Source of the DNA: Rhabdochlamydiaceae bacterium
GTDB taxonomy: Bacteria > Chlamydiota > Chlamydiia > Chlamydiales > Rhabdochlamydiaceae
Direction: 5' to 3'
NCBI GenBank assembly: GCA_019752555.1
Contig: JAIELY010000003.1
Location: forward strand, 28,458-92,457
Length of the DNA stretch: 64,000 nt
Position numbers and translations under genes: made by a program. This document shows positions 34,944 through 43,690 of the stretch, piece after piece; the first letter of the stretch is position 1, and each line of letters starts with the position of its first letter. The notes beneath the pieces were generated by a model. That model was not told where the DNA came from, did no database searches, and saw nothing but the letters and a program-made list of their open reading frames with translations.

Positions 34944-36073
34944 CGGGCACCTTCTTTTTCGAGCAGCGCAGAGGAGATGCTAAGACCCGGTCCAAAAGCA
35001 AGACAGACGACATCCGAGCCGTTTTCTACAGTTGGATCTTCCAGAAGCTGCTGCCAGATGTGCGGCAGTGTGGCCGAGGACATGTTCCCACATCGGCGTA
35101 GGATTTCATGAGAGTGCTTCATCTGATCGGGTTCAAGATTGAGAATTTTTTGGACAGAGTCCAAGATTTTGGGGCCGCCGGGATGGACGGCAAAATAGGT
35201 TTTTCTTGTCTTCCTACCGCTGACTTTCCCATAGAGCCTTTCTAAATAGGGTCTTAATGCGCGCGCGATTAAAACGGGGACTTCTTTAGATAGGCTCATC
35301 ACAAGGCCATTATCTTCGCAGCGCCATGTCATGCAGCTAAAGCTATTGGGGATTATCTCCTCGTGAAGGGCAACTACTTTAAAATGAGGAGCTTCTGTTT
35401 TATCGCTCAAAGAGTATTTAATGAACCCATCTGCAAACAGGCTTTGGACCATGAGCTGTTCTGTCGAATGCTTAAGCGGATGCATGTGGATACTTCCCAC
35501 TTCGGTATGCACGATATCGACGCTCTGTTTACAAGAGGAGGGCAGATGCAAGAAACCAGCTCCCATACGGATGGCAGGAAATGCGCCATAACATCCCATA
35601 TGATAGGCATGGGTGACTGTCGTTGTTTGTCCTGCATCGCGGCGTGAAACAAGTTTCTGAGCGGGGCTTGGAGCCACATATCCCGTGCATGTGACATGGA
35701 TCAAGTGTGAGGGAAGGGGGATGTGTTCTGAATAAAAAGCATCAAAAATGGGATCCATTTCCCTTTCAAAAAAATCAGAGCGCGTCTTAAATCCCTTGCC
35801 TGAGGGGGATTGCATAATGGGGAAAAGCTCCATCTCTTCAAATGTCTCGGCATAAAGATCGTTGATGTGGATTCCACGGTTTTGAATTTTATTTACCCCA
35901 GAACCTACGCGAAATAAACGCTCTTTGACGTCTTTATGGAGCTCTTGAGAAAAACTTCCCTGAACAGAGGCTTCTGCATGGGCATGCATTTGAGCGATCC
36001 ACTCTAAGATGACCTCTTGAGAGATTTCATGCCGGGGACGGATAGAATGAAAATTGTAAATGGAGCAAAGCAT
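34931..36073 (-). CDS. Type III polyketide synthase (chalcone/stilbene synthase family)
   Basis: 380 residues, a normal length for the family. The complete catalytic triad is visible: Cys161 in HMGCYGAFPA, His297 in FAVHPGGPKIL, and Asn330 in RRCGNMSSATL; the spacing (136 and 33 residues) is close to that of plant chalcone synthase. GYVAPSPAQKL and CLAFGPGLSISSALLEKEGA are further family parts. These enzymes extend an acyl-CoA with malonyl-CoA to alkylpyrones, alkylresorcinols or similar. The operon with a membrane protein and a methyltransferase suggests a methylated, membrane-associated phenolic lipid. Starter unit and product cannot be read. Confidence 0.92.
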   Translation of the reverse strand: MLCSIYNFHSIRPRHEISQEVILEWIAQMHAHAEASVQGSFSQELHKDVKERLFRVGSGVNKIQNRGIHINDLYAETFEEMELFPIMQSPSGKGFKTRSDFFEREMDPIFDAFYSEHIPLPSHLIHVTCTGYVAPSPAQKLVSRRDAGQTTTVTHAYHMGCYGAFPAIRMGAGFLHLPSSCKQSVDIVHTEVGSIHMHPLKHSTEQLMVQSLFADGFIKYSLSDKTEAPHFKVVALHEEIIPNSFSCMTWRCEDNGLVMSLSKEVPVLIARALRPYLERLYGKVSGRKTRKTYFAVHPGGPKILDSVQKILNLEPDQMKHSHEILRRCGNMSSATLPHIWQQLLEDPTVENGSDVVCLAFGPGLSISSALLEKEGARCST

Positions 36074-36104
36074 GGATGCATCATTGTCAATTTGGATCTA
36101 TAAA

Positions 36105-36905
36105 TCAAGTAAAGACCATTGCAGCACCCACAAGGATGAGCATGCCTCCCAAAAAACGCTTTAGCAAATGTTCGGGAAGCTGATGCGTCCATTTTGCTCC
36201 AATGGGAGCTGCTATAAATGTGGCAATGCCAATGAGAGCAAAGGCGGGCAAGTTGATGTATCCTACGGTCTCTTCAAAGGGGAGTTTTCCAAGGCCTACC
36301 CAAAGGTAGCAAAGGGCGCCGATGAACGATATGCAAAGAGAGGTTGCAGCAGAGGTTCCAATTGCTTTTTTACTCTGAAGCTTAAATGAGGTTAACACAG
36401 GAACTGTAATGACGCCTCCTCCAATTCCTAATAGATTTGAGAGCCAGCCGATTCCTGTGCTAATGAGCGTGAAAATAGCAGGTCGGGGCAGCTTGTGCTC
36501 TTCTAGATGAGGCTTGTGTTTGCGCAGGAATAGAATGCCAATGCCCATGAGAAAACAACCGAAAAAGATTTCTAAGATAATTCCGGAAAGATATTCAGCA
36601 GAAATCGCCCCGAGAACGCTTCCGATCACAAGACCTGGGAGCATTTTGCGTACAATATTCCAGAGAACCCCTTGCCTCTTATGATGTGCGCATGTCGAGG
36701 AAATGGTATTAAAGACCATCGCAGCTAAAGAGGTGCCGATTGCCATGTGCATGAGATAGGCCTGCGGGTAACCTAGCAGATTAAAGACTAAAAGAAGGCT
36801 GGGAACGGTCACAATGCCTCCGCCAATGCCTAAGAGTCCCGCAAGGATTCCTGCGACACTTCCGATGGCAAGATAAGCAATAGCTACAAGAAATAGGGTG
36901 AGCAT
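36105..36905 (-). CDS. TauE/SafE-family membrane transporter
   Basis: 266 residues from the ATG at 36905, preceded by GAGGTG; the longer TTG frame to 36917 contains that site and is unlikely. Eight membrane helices in two repeats, each with the family glycine motif: GILAGLLGIGGGIVTVPSLLL and IGWLSNLLGIGGGVITVPVL. Members export sulfite, sulfoacetate or other small organic anions. It lies directly upstream of the PKS gene on the same strand (31 bases before its start), so it may share that transcript. Substrate unknown. Confidence 0.9.
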   Translation of the reverse strand: MLTLFLVAIAYLAIGSVAGILAGLLGIGGGIVTVPSLLLVFNLLGYPQAYLMHMAIGTSLAAMVFNTISSTCAHHKRQGVLWNIVRKMLPGLVIGSVLGAISAEYLSGIILEIFFGCFLMGIGILFLRKHKPHLEEHKLPRPAIFTLISTGIGWLSNLLGIGGGVITVPVLTSFKLQSKKAIGTSAATSLCISFIGALCYLWVGLGKLPFEETVGYINLPAFALIGIATFIAAPIGAKWTHQLPEHLLKRFLGGMLILVGAAMVFT

Positions 36906-37043
36906 AAAACACCTCAAGCTGTACGACTATTTGAAATATAAAACAAAGCTGCATTTGAAACATCGAGAAAGAAAACTCTTGTCATCTTACTTCTTTTGCA
37001 ATAATTTCTTCGGCTTCGATGAATAAAAAGAGGGGAATTATCT

Positions 37044-37604
37044 ATGGCAGCAGGAGTCACAACTAGAACTGGACACTATGGATTTCAGCATGTCATTGAT
37101 GCGGATCAGACAAAGGATTTTCAAAAAGTTGCGTTAGCAGTCATTCAGTATTTGCAAGCGCATCCTGATAAAAATTTTGCCGATGTTGAAACAAAACTTC
37201 GGACGAAAAAGTGTTTTTCCAGATTGATCGCACGAGAACCTCAGTCGGGAATTGTCCCATGCCTACACGAAAAAAAGTGCAGCTATGAGCTTTTTGTGAC
37301 AACAAAAATAGAGAGCGAAGCGATGAAAGAGCTTGTTCATTTTGCAATCGATGAAGCCACAAATCTCGAGCGTTTAAAAGACACCGGATTTCTTTGGGTC
37401 AATAGTCCTATTCAGCAGGAACAGGCAGCTGTCGATTTAGCAAAACCTCTGCCAGATCATGTTTTTTTAGCTCTCTGCAATGATCTTGGGATTCCCTTTA
37501 TGAGAGGCAAAATATTAGCTGCCGCTCTCAATTTGTCTACAACCCAAATTCTACAAATGTACAACCTTGTGAAGCAAGATCCCTCCCAGTGTCCCTTACA
37601 ATAA
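37044..37604 (+). CDS. Hypothetical protein of unknown function
   Basis: 186 residues, no signal peptide. N-terminal half is mixed (HYGFQHVIDADQTKDFQKVALAV). The C-terminal ~55 residues (PLPDHVFLALCNDLGIPFMRG, then LAAALNLSTTQILQMYNLV) are helical and carry a pattern loosely like death-domain helices. Several cysteines (CFSRL, VPCLHEKKCSYE, CPLQ). RBS GAGGGGAAT upstream. No family recognised. A host-interaction role is possible but unsupported. Confidence 0.65.
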   Translation: MAAGVTTRTGHYGFQHVIDADQTKDFQKVALAVIQYLQAHPDKNFADVETKLRTKKCFSRLIAREPQSGIVPCLHEKKCSYELFVTTKIESEAMKELVHFAIDEATNLERLKDTGFLWVNSPIQQEQAAVDLAKPLPDHVFLALCNDLGIPFMRGKILAAALNLSTTQILQMYNLVKQDPSQCPLQ

Positions 37605-37770
37605 CATCTGTTAAAGCCAGTCCAGGCGGGGGTAGCAATACCCCGTCTGAAGAGTAACAGTTGCAACGTCTGATAATTGATCTTATGTTGAAAAAGGGGT
37701 GTAAAATGGTCTGGTCTGCTATTCATTTTTAAACTATATATTTGTGGCAACTTCCAACCCTGGATTAGAT

Positions 37771-39450
37771 ATGCAGCTAGTACGCCTTGCCTTTCTTTTT
37801 TCTTCTTGCTGTCTTTTCAGCTCGCCTCCTACCGTAGAACAACTCGATTTATTTTATGAGGACTTCCTCTGTGAGGAAAAAGGAGCTCTTGCCGCAGCTG
37901 GAATTGGCGCACCTTGTGCTTGCGGAACTGTCCCATATCCTTCCAATACCGGTCATGTCACACCTGAGCCCATCCTTTTTTCATCCCAGGTTTGGAGTTT
38001 TGTTAGCGCTCCGAATCTTCACCCGATGAAAATCTCAGTGAATGTGCTCAATCCCGGAGTTGCGCCAGGTTTTATCTGCGTTGCCCCATATGCCTTTTCT
38101 GATGATGCGATGTATGGCCAATCAGGCTCTTTGATGATGGACAATCTGGGAAATCCGATCTGGTTTCGTCCTCTTAGCAGCCCGAATCTGATGAATACCG
38201 ATTTTCGGGTGCAGCAGCTCAATGGCAGGTCTGTGCTGACATTCTGGCAAGGAACCCTTGCAACTCCGCCCGCCTACACCAATGTCCCTGCAGGATCCTC
38301 AGAACTAGGTTCTTGTTATTATATCCTTGATAACACCTATGCCGTTGTCGCTACAGTCTCTGCGCATAAGGGTTTTACATCAGATATCCATGAATTTCTT
38401 CTTACGCCCAATAACACAGCCTTATTTCTTTCCACAAAAGCAGTTCCTATGGATTTAACTCCCTATGGAGGGCCAAAACAAGGCTATGTCCAAGATTTCG
38501 CTATTCAAGAAGTGGACCCAGAAACTAATGAGCTCCTCTTTTTTTGGGATGCCCTTGAGCATATTCCACTTACAGACTCGTTTGAACCCGCTTCTTCTGC
38601 ATCAGAGAGTGGAAATATATGGGACGCGTTCCACCTCAATTCGGTCGGCATCACCGATAACGCTGGGGAAATCCTCGTTTCAGGGCGCAATACATGGACG
38701 CTGTATAAAATCCAAAAGTCAACCGGAAACATCCTATGGCAACTCGGCGGCAAAGAGAGTAGCTTTACGATTGATCCAGCAGCAGAGTTTTCTTGGCAGC
38801 ATGACGCGCGCTTTCTATCGAGCACTCCGACAACCAACACAATCAGCATGTTTGATGATAACTGCTGCGAGGGTGATACAGTTCCTCCGGGAACACCTTA
38901 TGCCCATGGTTTGGTTCTGCAATTGGACTTAAATGCGATGAACGCAAGCTTACAGACGAGCTATTATCATGATCCTTTGATCCATGTTTCTTCTCAGGGC
39001 AATGTGCAATCCCTTTCGAATGGCAACAAATTTGTCGGCTGGGGTCAATCGCAATACTTTTCAGAATTTGCGGCAGCTGGCAATACGGAATCCAACCCTT
39101 CTGTTAATTTGCTCTATGACGCTCAAATACCTGCAACCAATTACACCTACCGAGCGTACCGCAATACATGGGTGGGAACGCCTTATTACCCGCCGAGTAT
39201 TGCAGTTAACGTGATTTCAGGACAAATCCGTGTCTACGCCTCTTGGAATGGCTCGACTGAAACGACAGACTGGCAGGTTTATGCCGGTAAAAGCTCAAAT
39301 GCGCTTGTCCTTGTGGCAACAGCTGCAAAATCCGGTTTTGAAACGACTATTAACGTGGCAAATAGCGGCCCCTATTTTCAGCTAAGAGCGCTTAATGGCA
39401 GCGGCGGAGTTCTTGGGACCTCGAAGGTCGTGAAACTAAAGAGTTCTTAA
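37771..39450 (+). CDS. Secreted arylsulfotransferase-like (Arylsulfotran_2) protein
   Basis: 559 residues from the ATG at 37771 (a GTG 9 codons upstream is possible). The N-terminus MQLVRLAFLFSSCCLFSS is a signal peptide; the Cys pair at its end could be a lipobox, though not canonical. The body is a beta-propeller-like family with HEFLLTPNNTALFLSTKAVP, DAFHLNSVGI, VSGRNTWTLYKI, ILWQLGGKESSF and FSWQHDARFL, matching ASST-type sulfotransferases of the fungal/bacterial Arylsulfotran_2 family. The C-terminal ~90 residues form an Ig/FN3-like module (ASWNGSTETTDWQVYAGKSS). The enzyme would transfer sulfate between phenols in the periplasm or outside. Family is likely, activity is inferred. Stands alone. 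Confidence 0.78.
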   Translation: MQLVRLAFLFSSCCLFSSPPTVEQLDLFYEDFLCEEKGALAAAGIGAPCACGTVPYPSNTGHVTPEPILFSSQVWSFVSAPNLHPMKISVNVLNPGVAPGFICVAPYAFSDDAMYGQSGSLMMDNLGNPIWFRPLSSPNLMNTDFRVQQLNGRSVLTFWQGTLATPPAYTNVPAGSSELGSCYYILDNTYAVVATVSAHKGFTSDIHEFLLTPNNTALFLSTKAVPMDLTPYGGPKQGYVQDFAIQEVDPETNELLFFWDALEHIPLTDSFEPASSASESGNIWDAFHLNSVGITDNAGEILVSGRNTWTLYKIQKSTGNILWQLGGKESSFTIDPAAEFSWQHDARFLSSTPTTNTISMFDDNCCEGDTVPPGTPYAHGLVLQLDLNAMNASLQTSYYHDPLIHVSSQGNVQSLSNGNKFVGWGQSQYFSEFAAAGNTESNPSVNLLYDAQIPATNYTYRAYRNTWVGTPYYPPSIAVNVISGQIRVYASWNGSTETTDWQVYAGKSSNALVLVATAAKSGFETTINVANSGPYFQLRALNGSGGVLGTSKVVKLKSS

Positions 39451-39454
39451 ACGC

Positions 39455-40090
39455 TTAAGAGATTAATCCTTCTGCTTCTACTTGAAACTCCGATGGCTCG
39501 AATGTCTCGAGATTAATCAGGGTCACCTTGAAGCTTTTTTGAATCTCAGATTGAGGAACAAAGAGGATTCTGTGATAGGTGGCATAAGGGGCTACAACTT
39601 CCCCTTCTTTTTTCAAAGACTTTGCTAGAAAATCGCCCTTTAGGTTCCTATGATGCGTAAAGGTTCGGATTCCATCCACTGCACAGGGAATGGCAATGGG
39701 CCAAAAAAACAAGCTTCCCACAAAGCTGGCAAGCCTCCATGCGATGCCTCGCGGAATTGCACCTTTGGTGACTGCAAAGGCAGCTTTTCTAGGATCAACA
39801 GAGGGCAAATCTACCGAGCTTGCTGAGAGGGAATATTCATCGGCGCTGTGGTTATGGATCGAAATTTCTAAAGGCTGAAGACCTCTGTTGACAAGGTCAT
39901 GGGATAAATAAAGCTTACTTTCGTCATTATTATAAGCTCTTGCGGTAACAAAGACCTTTTCTTCCGGTAGGAACCCGGTAGATTGAACCGGAATCACATA
40001 AGCTGCAGTTTTGTTCAGCTGGTCATAGGCTGTTAGAGCAGCAAGCGTGCCTGCAATTAAAATTAATCCACGAGATAAATAATCTTTCAT
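39455..40090 (-). CDS. Hypothetical exported or membrane-anchored protein
   Basis: 211 residues. The N-terminus (SRGLILIAGTLAALTAY) is a signal anchor. A second hydrophobic stretch is near residues 120-140 (ASFVGSLFFWPIAIPCAV). The rest is beta-rich (VIPVQSTGFLPEEKVFVTARAY) and ends with FEPSEFQVEAEGLIS. No family recognised. It converges on the arylsulfotransferase gene with a 4-base gap. AT-rich leader with GGAGG upstream of the ATG. Confidence 0.68.
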   Translation of the reverse strand: MKDYLSRGLILIAGTLAALTAYDQLNKTAAYVIPVQSTGFLPEEKVFVTARAYNNDESKLYLSHDLVNRGLQPLEISIHNHSADEYSLSASSVDLPSVDPRKAAFAVTKGAIPRGIAWRLASFVGSLFFWPIAIPCAVDGIRTFTHHRNLKGDFLAKSLKKEGEVVAPYATYHRILFVPQSEIQKSFKVTLINLETFEPSEFQVEAEGLIS

Positions 40091-40163
40091 TTTCCTCCAT
40101 AATCCACAGAAATTTGGAGGAATTATAATAAAACAAATCGTTTTAGATCAATTAAGAGTGTCT

Positions 40164-40448
40164 CTAGACTGTTTTATTTGCTTTTTTGTGTTTCTTAAGA
40201 GAGAGCTCCAGTAGGTGCTCGAGACATTGCTGAGCTTCGCTCTGCGTTGCAAATTCCTGTCGGCCTAAGATCGTACGGCACTTATCATCTTCAAATACAA
40301 TGGCTTCCCAGTGTTCTTTAGGCAAAGTTTCGCTAAAGTTTGAAACTTTAGCCACCACCAGGTGCTGAAAGTCCTGCATGTAGAAATAATCTCCATTACG
40401 CGAGTCTTGAACCCAGACGTATCCTTGGCTATTTTTTCCTTCGAGCAT
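40164..40448 (-). CDS. Small hypothetical protein
   Basis: 94 residues with a clear ribosome site (GGGGAGG, 9 bases before the ATG). Aromatic-rich first half (GYVWVQDSRNGDYFYMQDF), then a helical Gln/Glu segment (QSEAQQCLEHLLELSLKKHKK). No signal peptide. Function unknown. Confidence 0.6.
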   Translation of the reverse strand: MLEGKNSQGYVWVQDSRNGDYFYMQDFQHLVVAKVSNFSETLPKEHWEAIVFEDDKCRTILGRQEFATQSEAQQCLEHLLELSLKKHKKANKTV

Positions 40449-40541
40449 TGTCCGGCCCTCCCCTCATTGTATTGTCATGGGTTAAAAATTTTCATATACG
40501 TTATGCGGGAATTTTATAGAAATGTTTTTGGTTTTTTTTTT

Positions 40542-41528
40542 ATGAAAACGAACGTATCCTCTTCGCCCATGACAACATTACCCATCTCTTTTTCCTCGCC
40601 ACAATTACCTTCTGCCTTGTCTTTGCAGCAATACTTTCAAAGCACGCCTGAAATTCAACCTGTCTTAGCAGCTGCGCATGAAGGTAAAATCATCTCTTCT
40701 GACTTAAGACATCTTCAATATGGCTGGGGATATCTGACCACTTACCTTCAAGCAATCGTACAAACGGTTCATGCGATTTGTGTCAAAGTATTACAGTATT
40801 TAGCCCAGAGTGTTGGTGCTGAAAATCTAGCAAAACGCTGCAAGATTCATTGTTTTCATCTCGAAAAAGATCAAAAAAATCTGCAGATTTTTCAAAAATA
40901 TGGCAGCAAATTTCTTTTTCCTACATTAAATACTCATCGTCGGGATACGGAAGACCTCTACCTTATCCCGGCTCAACCTCATTTGGATCAACCGAACTCC
41001 CCTTTTATTAGCTTCCATTTTTACCATCCGAAAGGCATTTGCCGCGGCATTGGGGATTTATTCTTTTTTCTCTATTTAAAGGCACAAAACCAATTTAAAT
41101 CGTCGGAGAATCTCATTTTGGCCGTTGCCAAAGTGTTTGAAAGAGGCGCTCCTCGAGAGGCAGCCCTCTTACAATCCATGAAAATTAAAGACGTAAATGA
41201 AGCTTTAAAGATTAAACCTCGCTTTGTTGCAGCTTTTGAACAGCCGCAAAAAGATCTTTTGCAGCTATCAAAATATCTATTCACCCTTCCTCAAGGAGAG
41301 TATGCAGTCACAGCTTTCTTTGCAGGCCACCGTTTGAATTTTATCCGCAGCATTAATTCCCGACGCTATCTGATCGATCCCACCTATGGTGTCTTTAGTT
41401 TTTCTGATGAAACTGAGCTTGCAACTTATCTAAAAGAAGAGCTTCCTAAGCCGGAAAATTTAAAGCCTGGGATGAAACAGGTTTGGATTGAGCAATTAGG
41501 GATGGATAAAAAAATTCCTTCGAGATAA
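40542..41528 (+). CDS. Predicted papain-like cysteine protease, YopT/C58-like (candidate effector)
   Basis: 328 residues from the ATG at 40542; an in-frame ATG at 40503 is also possible and neither has a good ribosome site. The N-terminal 30 residues are Ser/Thr/Pro-rich (NVSSSPMTTLPISFSSPQ), like a type III signal. A Cys-His-Asp triad is visible: Cys167 in HPKGICRGIGDLFFFL, His263 in FFAGHRLNFIRS and Asp279 in RYLIDPTYGVFSF. The 16-residue His-to-Asp spacing and the Y-x-x-DPxxGxFxF end match the C58 (YopT/AvrPphB) class. An oxyanion Gln is not obvious. Known C58 effectors cleave prenylated Rho GTPases or kinases in hosts. Fold is a good inference; substrate is unknown. Confidence 0.72.
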   Translation: MKTNVSSSPMTTLPISFSSPQLPSALSLQQYFQSTPEIQPVLAAAHEGKIISSDLRHLQYGWGYLTTYLQAIVQTVHAICVKVLQYLAQSVGAENLAKRCKIHCFHLEKDQKNLQIFQKYGSKFLFPTLNTHRRDTEDLYLIPAQPHLDQPNSPFISFHFYHPKGICRGIGDLFFFLYLKAQNQFKSSENLILAVAKVFERGAPREAALLQSMKIKDVNEALKIKPRFVAAFEQPQKDLLQLSKYLFTLPQGEYAVTAFFAGHRLNFIRSINSRRYLIDPTYGVFSFSDETELATYLKEELPKPENLKPGMKQVWIEQLGMDKKIPSR

Positions 41529-41565
41529 TCTTGAGTGTTTGCTTAATCTAAAAAAGGGGCCTAAC

Positions 41566-42855
41566 ATGCGTAAAAAAAAGAAATCACCGATCCTTGTATT
41601 TGCTGCAATCATTCTTGCGATGATTATCGGAAGCATTTCAGGGACCGATGCAACCCTTTTTGGGATTAACCTTTACAATCTTTACGATGTTTTAGGTAAA
41701 ATTTTCATCAATGCCCTTACGTTGGTTGTGGTTCCTCTAGTTTCCTCTTCAATTATTAGCGGGATTGCCAGAATTGGCGGCGACGGCTCTTTTGGACGGC
41801 TCGGCGGAAAGATGTTCGGTTTTTATTTCAGCACAAGCCTTGTTGCCATTTTAATAGGGCTTTTTTTTGTGAACATCTTAAATCCAGGCGGTCACATCCC
41901 TCCTGAAACGTTGAAATCTTACTCTGTAGACGAAATAGCTCAAATCCAACAGCACATTAGCACTCAGGAAGGACATAAGATTGCTGAAGTGTTTATGCAG
42001 ATTGTTCCTGCGAATATCATCGATGCGTTTTCTTCCGGTCAAATGTTGGGTCTGATCTTTTTTAGTATTTTATTTGGCTATTCCTTGTCGAAAATCGAGT
42101 CTTCGATCTCAACCACTCTTGTCAACTTTTGGCAAGGGGTGTTCCATACGATGATCCAATTCACTCACCTCATTATGAAGGTGCTTCCTCTTGGAGTCTT
42201 CTGCTTGGTGGCAAAAGTATTTGCAACAACTGGCATTGAATCGCTGCGCTCTTTGGGCCTCTTTACAGTTGCTGTATTACTGGGATTAGGCACATTCATG
42301 TTTGTTGGGCTTCCCCTCTTGCTCAAATATATTGGAAAAGTAAAACCCAGACGCCACTTCAAAGCGATGGCTCCGGCTTTAATCACAGCTTTTTCCACAA
42401 GTTCTTCTTCGGCGACCCTTCCGATTACAATTGAATGTGTAGAAAAGCGAGCGGGCGTGTCTAATCGGATCTGCAGCTTGGTGATTCCCCTTGGAACCTC
42501 AATCAACATGTCGGGATCGGCTCTCTATGAGTGTGTCGCTGCGATGTTTGTGGCTCAAGCGTATGGAATCGATCTATCCTTTTCCACGCAGTTTTTGATT
42601 GTATTGCTTTCTTTGATCACATCGGTTGGCGTCGCGGGCGTGCCTTCTGCTAGTTTGGTTGCGATCATCGTCATTTTAAAAGCAATGGGTCTACCTTTGG
42701 AAGGGATTGGATTATTTGTTGCTGTCGACCGGATTCTCGACATGTGCCGTACAACGGTCAATGTCTTTAGCGATAGCTGCTGTGCTGTCTTGGTGGCCAA
42801 GTCCGAAGGAGAAAAGGAAGTGCTTGCGAGAGAACCTTCACTGGATATGGAATAG
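41566..42855 (+). CDS. Dicarboxylate/glutamate:cation symporter (DAACS family)
   Basis: 429 residues from the ATG at 41566 behind AAGGGG; the frame extends 9 codons upstream. Typical topology: eight membrane helices and two re-entrant loops. The serine-rich hairpin TAFSTSSSSATLPIT, the NMSGSALYECVAAMF region and VDRILDMCRTTVNVFSD are family signatures. Members take up glutamate, aspartate or C4-dicarboxylates with H+ or Na+. The ASST-to-TCA context (aconitase, malic enzyme in the same window) fits dicarboxylate use, but substrate cannot be fixed. A hairpin follows the stop. Confidence 0.93.
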   Translation: MRKKKKSPILVFAAIILAMIIGSISGTDATLFGINLYNLYDVLGKIFINALTLVVVPLVSSSIISGIARIGGDGSFGRLGGKMFGFYFSTSLVAILIGLFFVNILNPGGHIPPETLKSYSVDEIAQIQQHISTQEGHKIAEVFMQIVPANIIDAFSSGQMLGLIFFSILFGYSLSKIESSISTTLVNFWQGVFHTMIQFTHLIMKVLPLGVFCLVAKVFATTGIESLRSLGLFTVAVLLGLGTFMFVGLPLLLKYIGKVKPRRHFKAMAPALITAFSTSSSSATLPITIECVEKRAGVSNRICSLVIPLGTSINMSGSALYECVAAMFVAQAYGIDLSFSTQFLIVLLSLITSVGVAGVPSASLVAIIVILKAMGLPLEGIGLFVAVDRILDMCRTTVNVFSDSCCAVLVAKSEGEKEVLAREPSLDME

Positions 42856-42876
42856 GATGGCAGAAACCTGCCATCC
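42855..42876. terminator. Hairpin between convergent symporter and HAD genes
   Basis: GGATGGCAG (42855-42863) and CTGCCATCC (42868-42876) form a perfect 9-bp stem with an AAAC loop. The first base is the last base of the symporter stop. T-runs are absent on either side, so it is a terminator candidate rather than a proven class. Confidence 0.55.
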
Positions 42877-42886
42877 GGGTATTTGG

Positions 42887-43681
42887 TTAGCGCTTGAGAT
42901 CCATGAGTTGAAGTGCTTCTTCATCAGAGATGATCTTGTGCAACAGATTCCACTGAAGCTCTGCCACTTTTGGATCAAAATTTTTAACTCTCTCGTCCGC
43001 TGCGCCATAGCGGATCCCGATAAAAGGAATATCGAGCTTTTCTACAGCACGCGCAACGCTTTCCACATGGCTTAACTTATCATCAATCATTACAATTTTT
43101 TTCGGTTTTTCACTTAACCGGTTAAGAAACGCTTCCATATGAGGGCCTTTATCTCCATTGTCAGCGATAAAAATAACTCCGTTTTGATAGAGCGAGCCTT
43201 TGAGCTCATCAAAAACGAAAGACTCTTTGAAATACGCTGTTTGAGAGAAGTCAATCTCTACGGATTCGAGTTGTTCGAGTGTTCTTTTTGCAAATTCTGG
43301 CCCCCGTTTAGTAAGACCGATCATGTAGACATGTTTTTGCTTCATTCTCTTCAACAAATCAGGCACTGAGGAATCGACAAGACGCATATCTGTTTTGTTG
43401 TAGATGAAACCGAGTTTCGGCAGGACTTGATCTAGTGTCTCTTGAATCGTATGTCCTTGTGCTAAGTGGGATTCAAGCTGATGAGAAAACCATTGGTCGG
43501 AACCTAGGTGCTGTGCTGTTTCTATGAGAGTATTGTCGAGGTCGAAAACAAAGAGGGTGTGTTCTTCAAGGTATTCTGCTGCGTGGTTAATGTCATTAGT
43601 TTCAGTAACTTGTGATTTCGCATCTAAACTAACAAAGGCCGTTAGGCTCAAAAAAATAATCGGGATGATTCTACGGATCAT
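42887..43681 (-). CDS. Exported HAD-like protein (DUF2608)
   Basis: 264 residues with a signal peptide (MIRRIIPIIFLSLTAFVSLDAKS). HAD motif I is VFDLDNTLIE, motif II is MIGLTKRG, and motif III/IV is KIVMIDDKLSHVESV. The arrangement fits the DUF2608 class of predicted secreted phosphatases found in intracellular bacteria such as Chlamydiae and Legionella. Probably periplasmic or secreted phosphatase; substrate unknown. Starts 9 bases after the aroDE stop on the same strand, so it may be co-transcribed with it. Confidence 0.85.
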   Translation of the reverse strand: MIRRIIPIIFLSLTAFVSLDAKSQVTETNDINHAAEYLEEHTLFVFDLDNTLIETAQHLGSDQWFSHQLESHLAQGHTIQETLDQVLPKLGFIYNKTDMRLVDSSVPDLLKRMKQKHVYMIGLTKRGPEFAKRTLEQLESVEIDFSQTAYFKESFVFDELKGSLYQNGVIFIADNGDKGPHMEAFLNRLSEKPKKIVMIDDKLSHVESVARAVEKLDIPFIGIRYGAADERVKNFDPKVAELQWNLLHKIISDEEALQLMDLKR

Positions 43682-43690
43682 AATAAACTC

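Noticed and set aside
35363..35697. Plus- and minus-strand open frames inside the PKS gene
   Set aside because: Shadows of the PKS coding frame without family motifs.
37044..37604. Death-domain-like helices in the C-terminal part of the 186-residue protein
   Set aside because: Only a loose helical pattern; no conserved core Trp or clear six-helix pattern. Too weak to claim.
37627..37645. CGGGGGTA/TACCCCG stem after the 37044 gene as a terminator
   Set aside because: The stem has a bulge and no T-run; could be chance.
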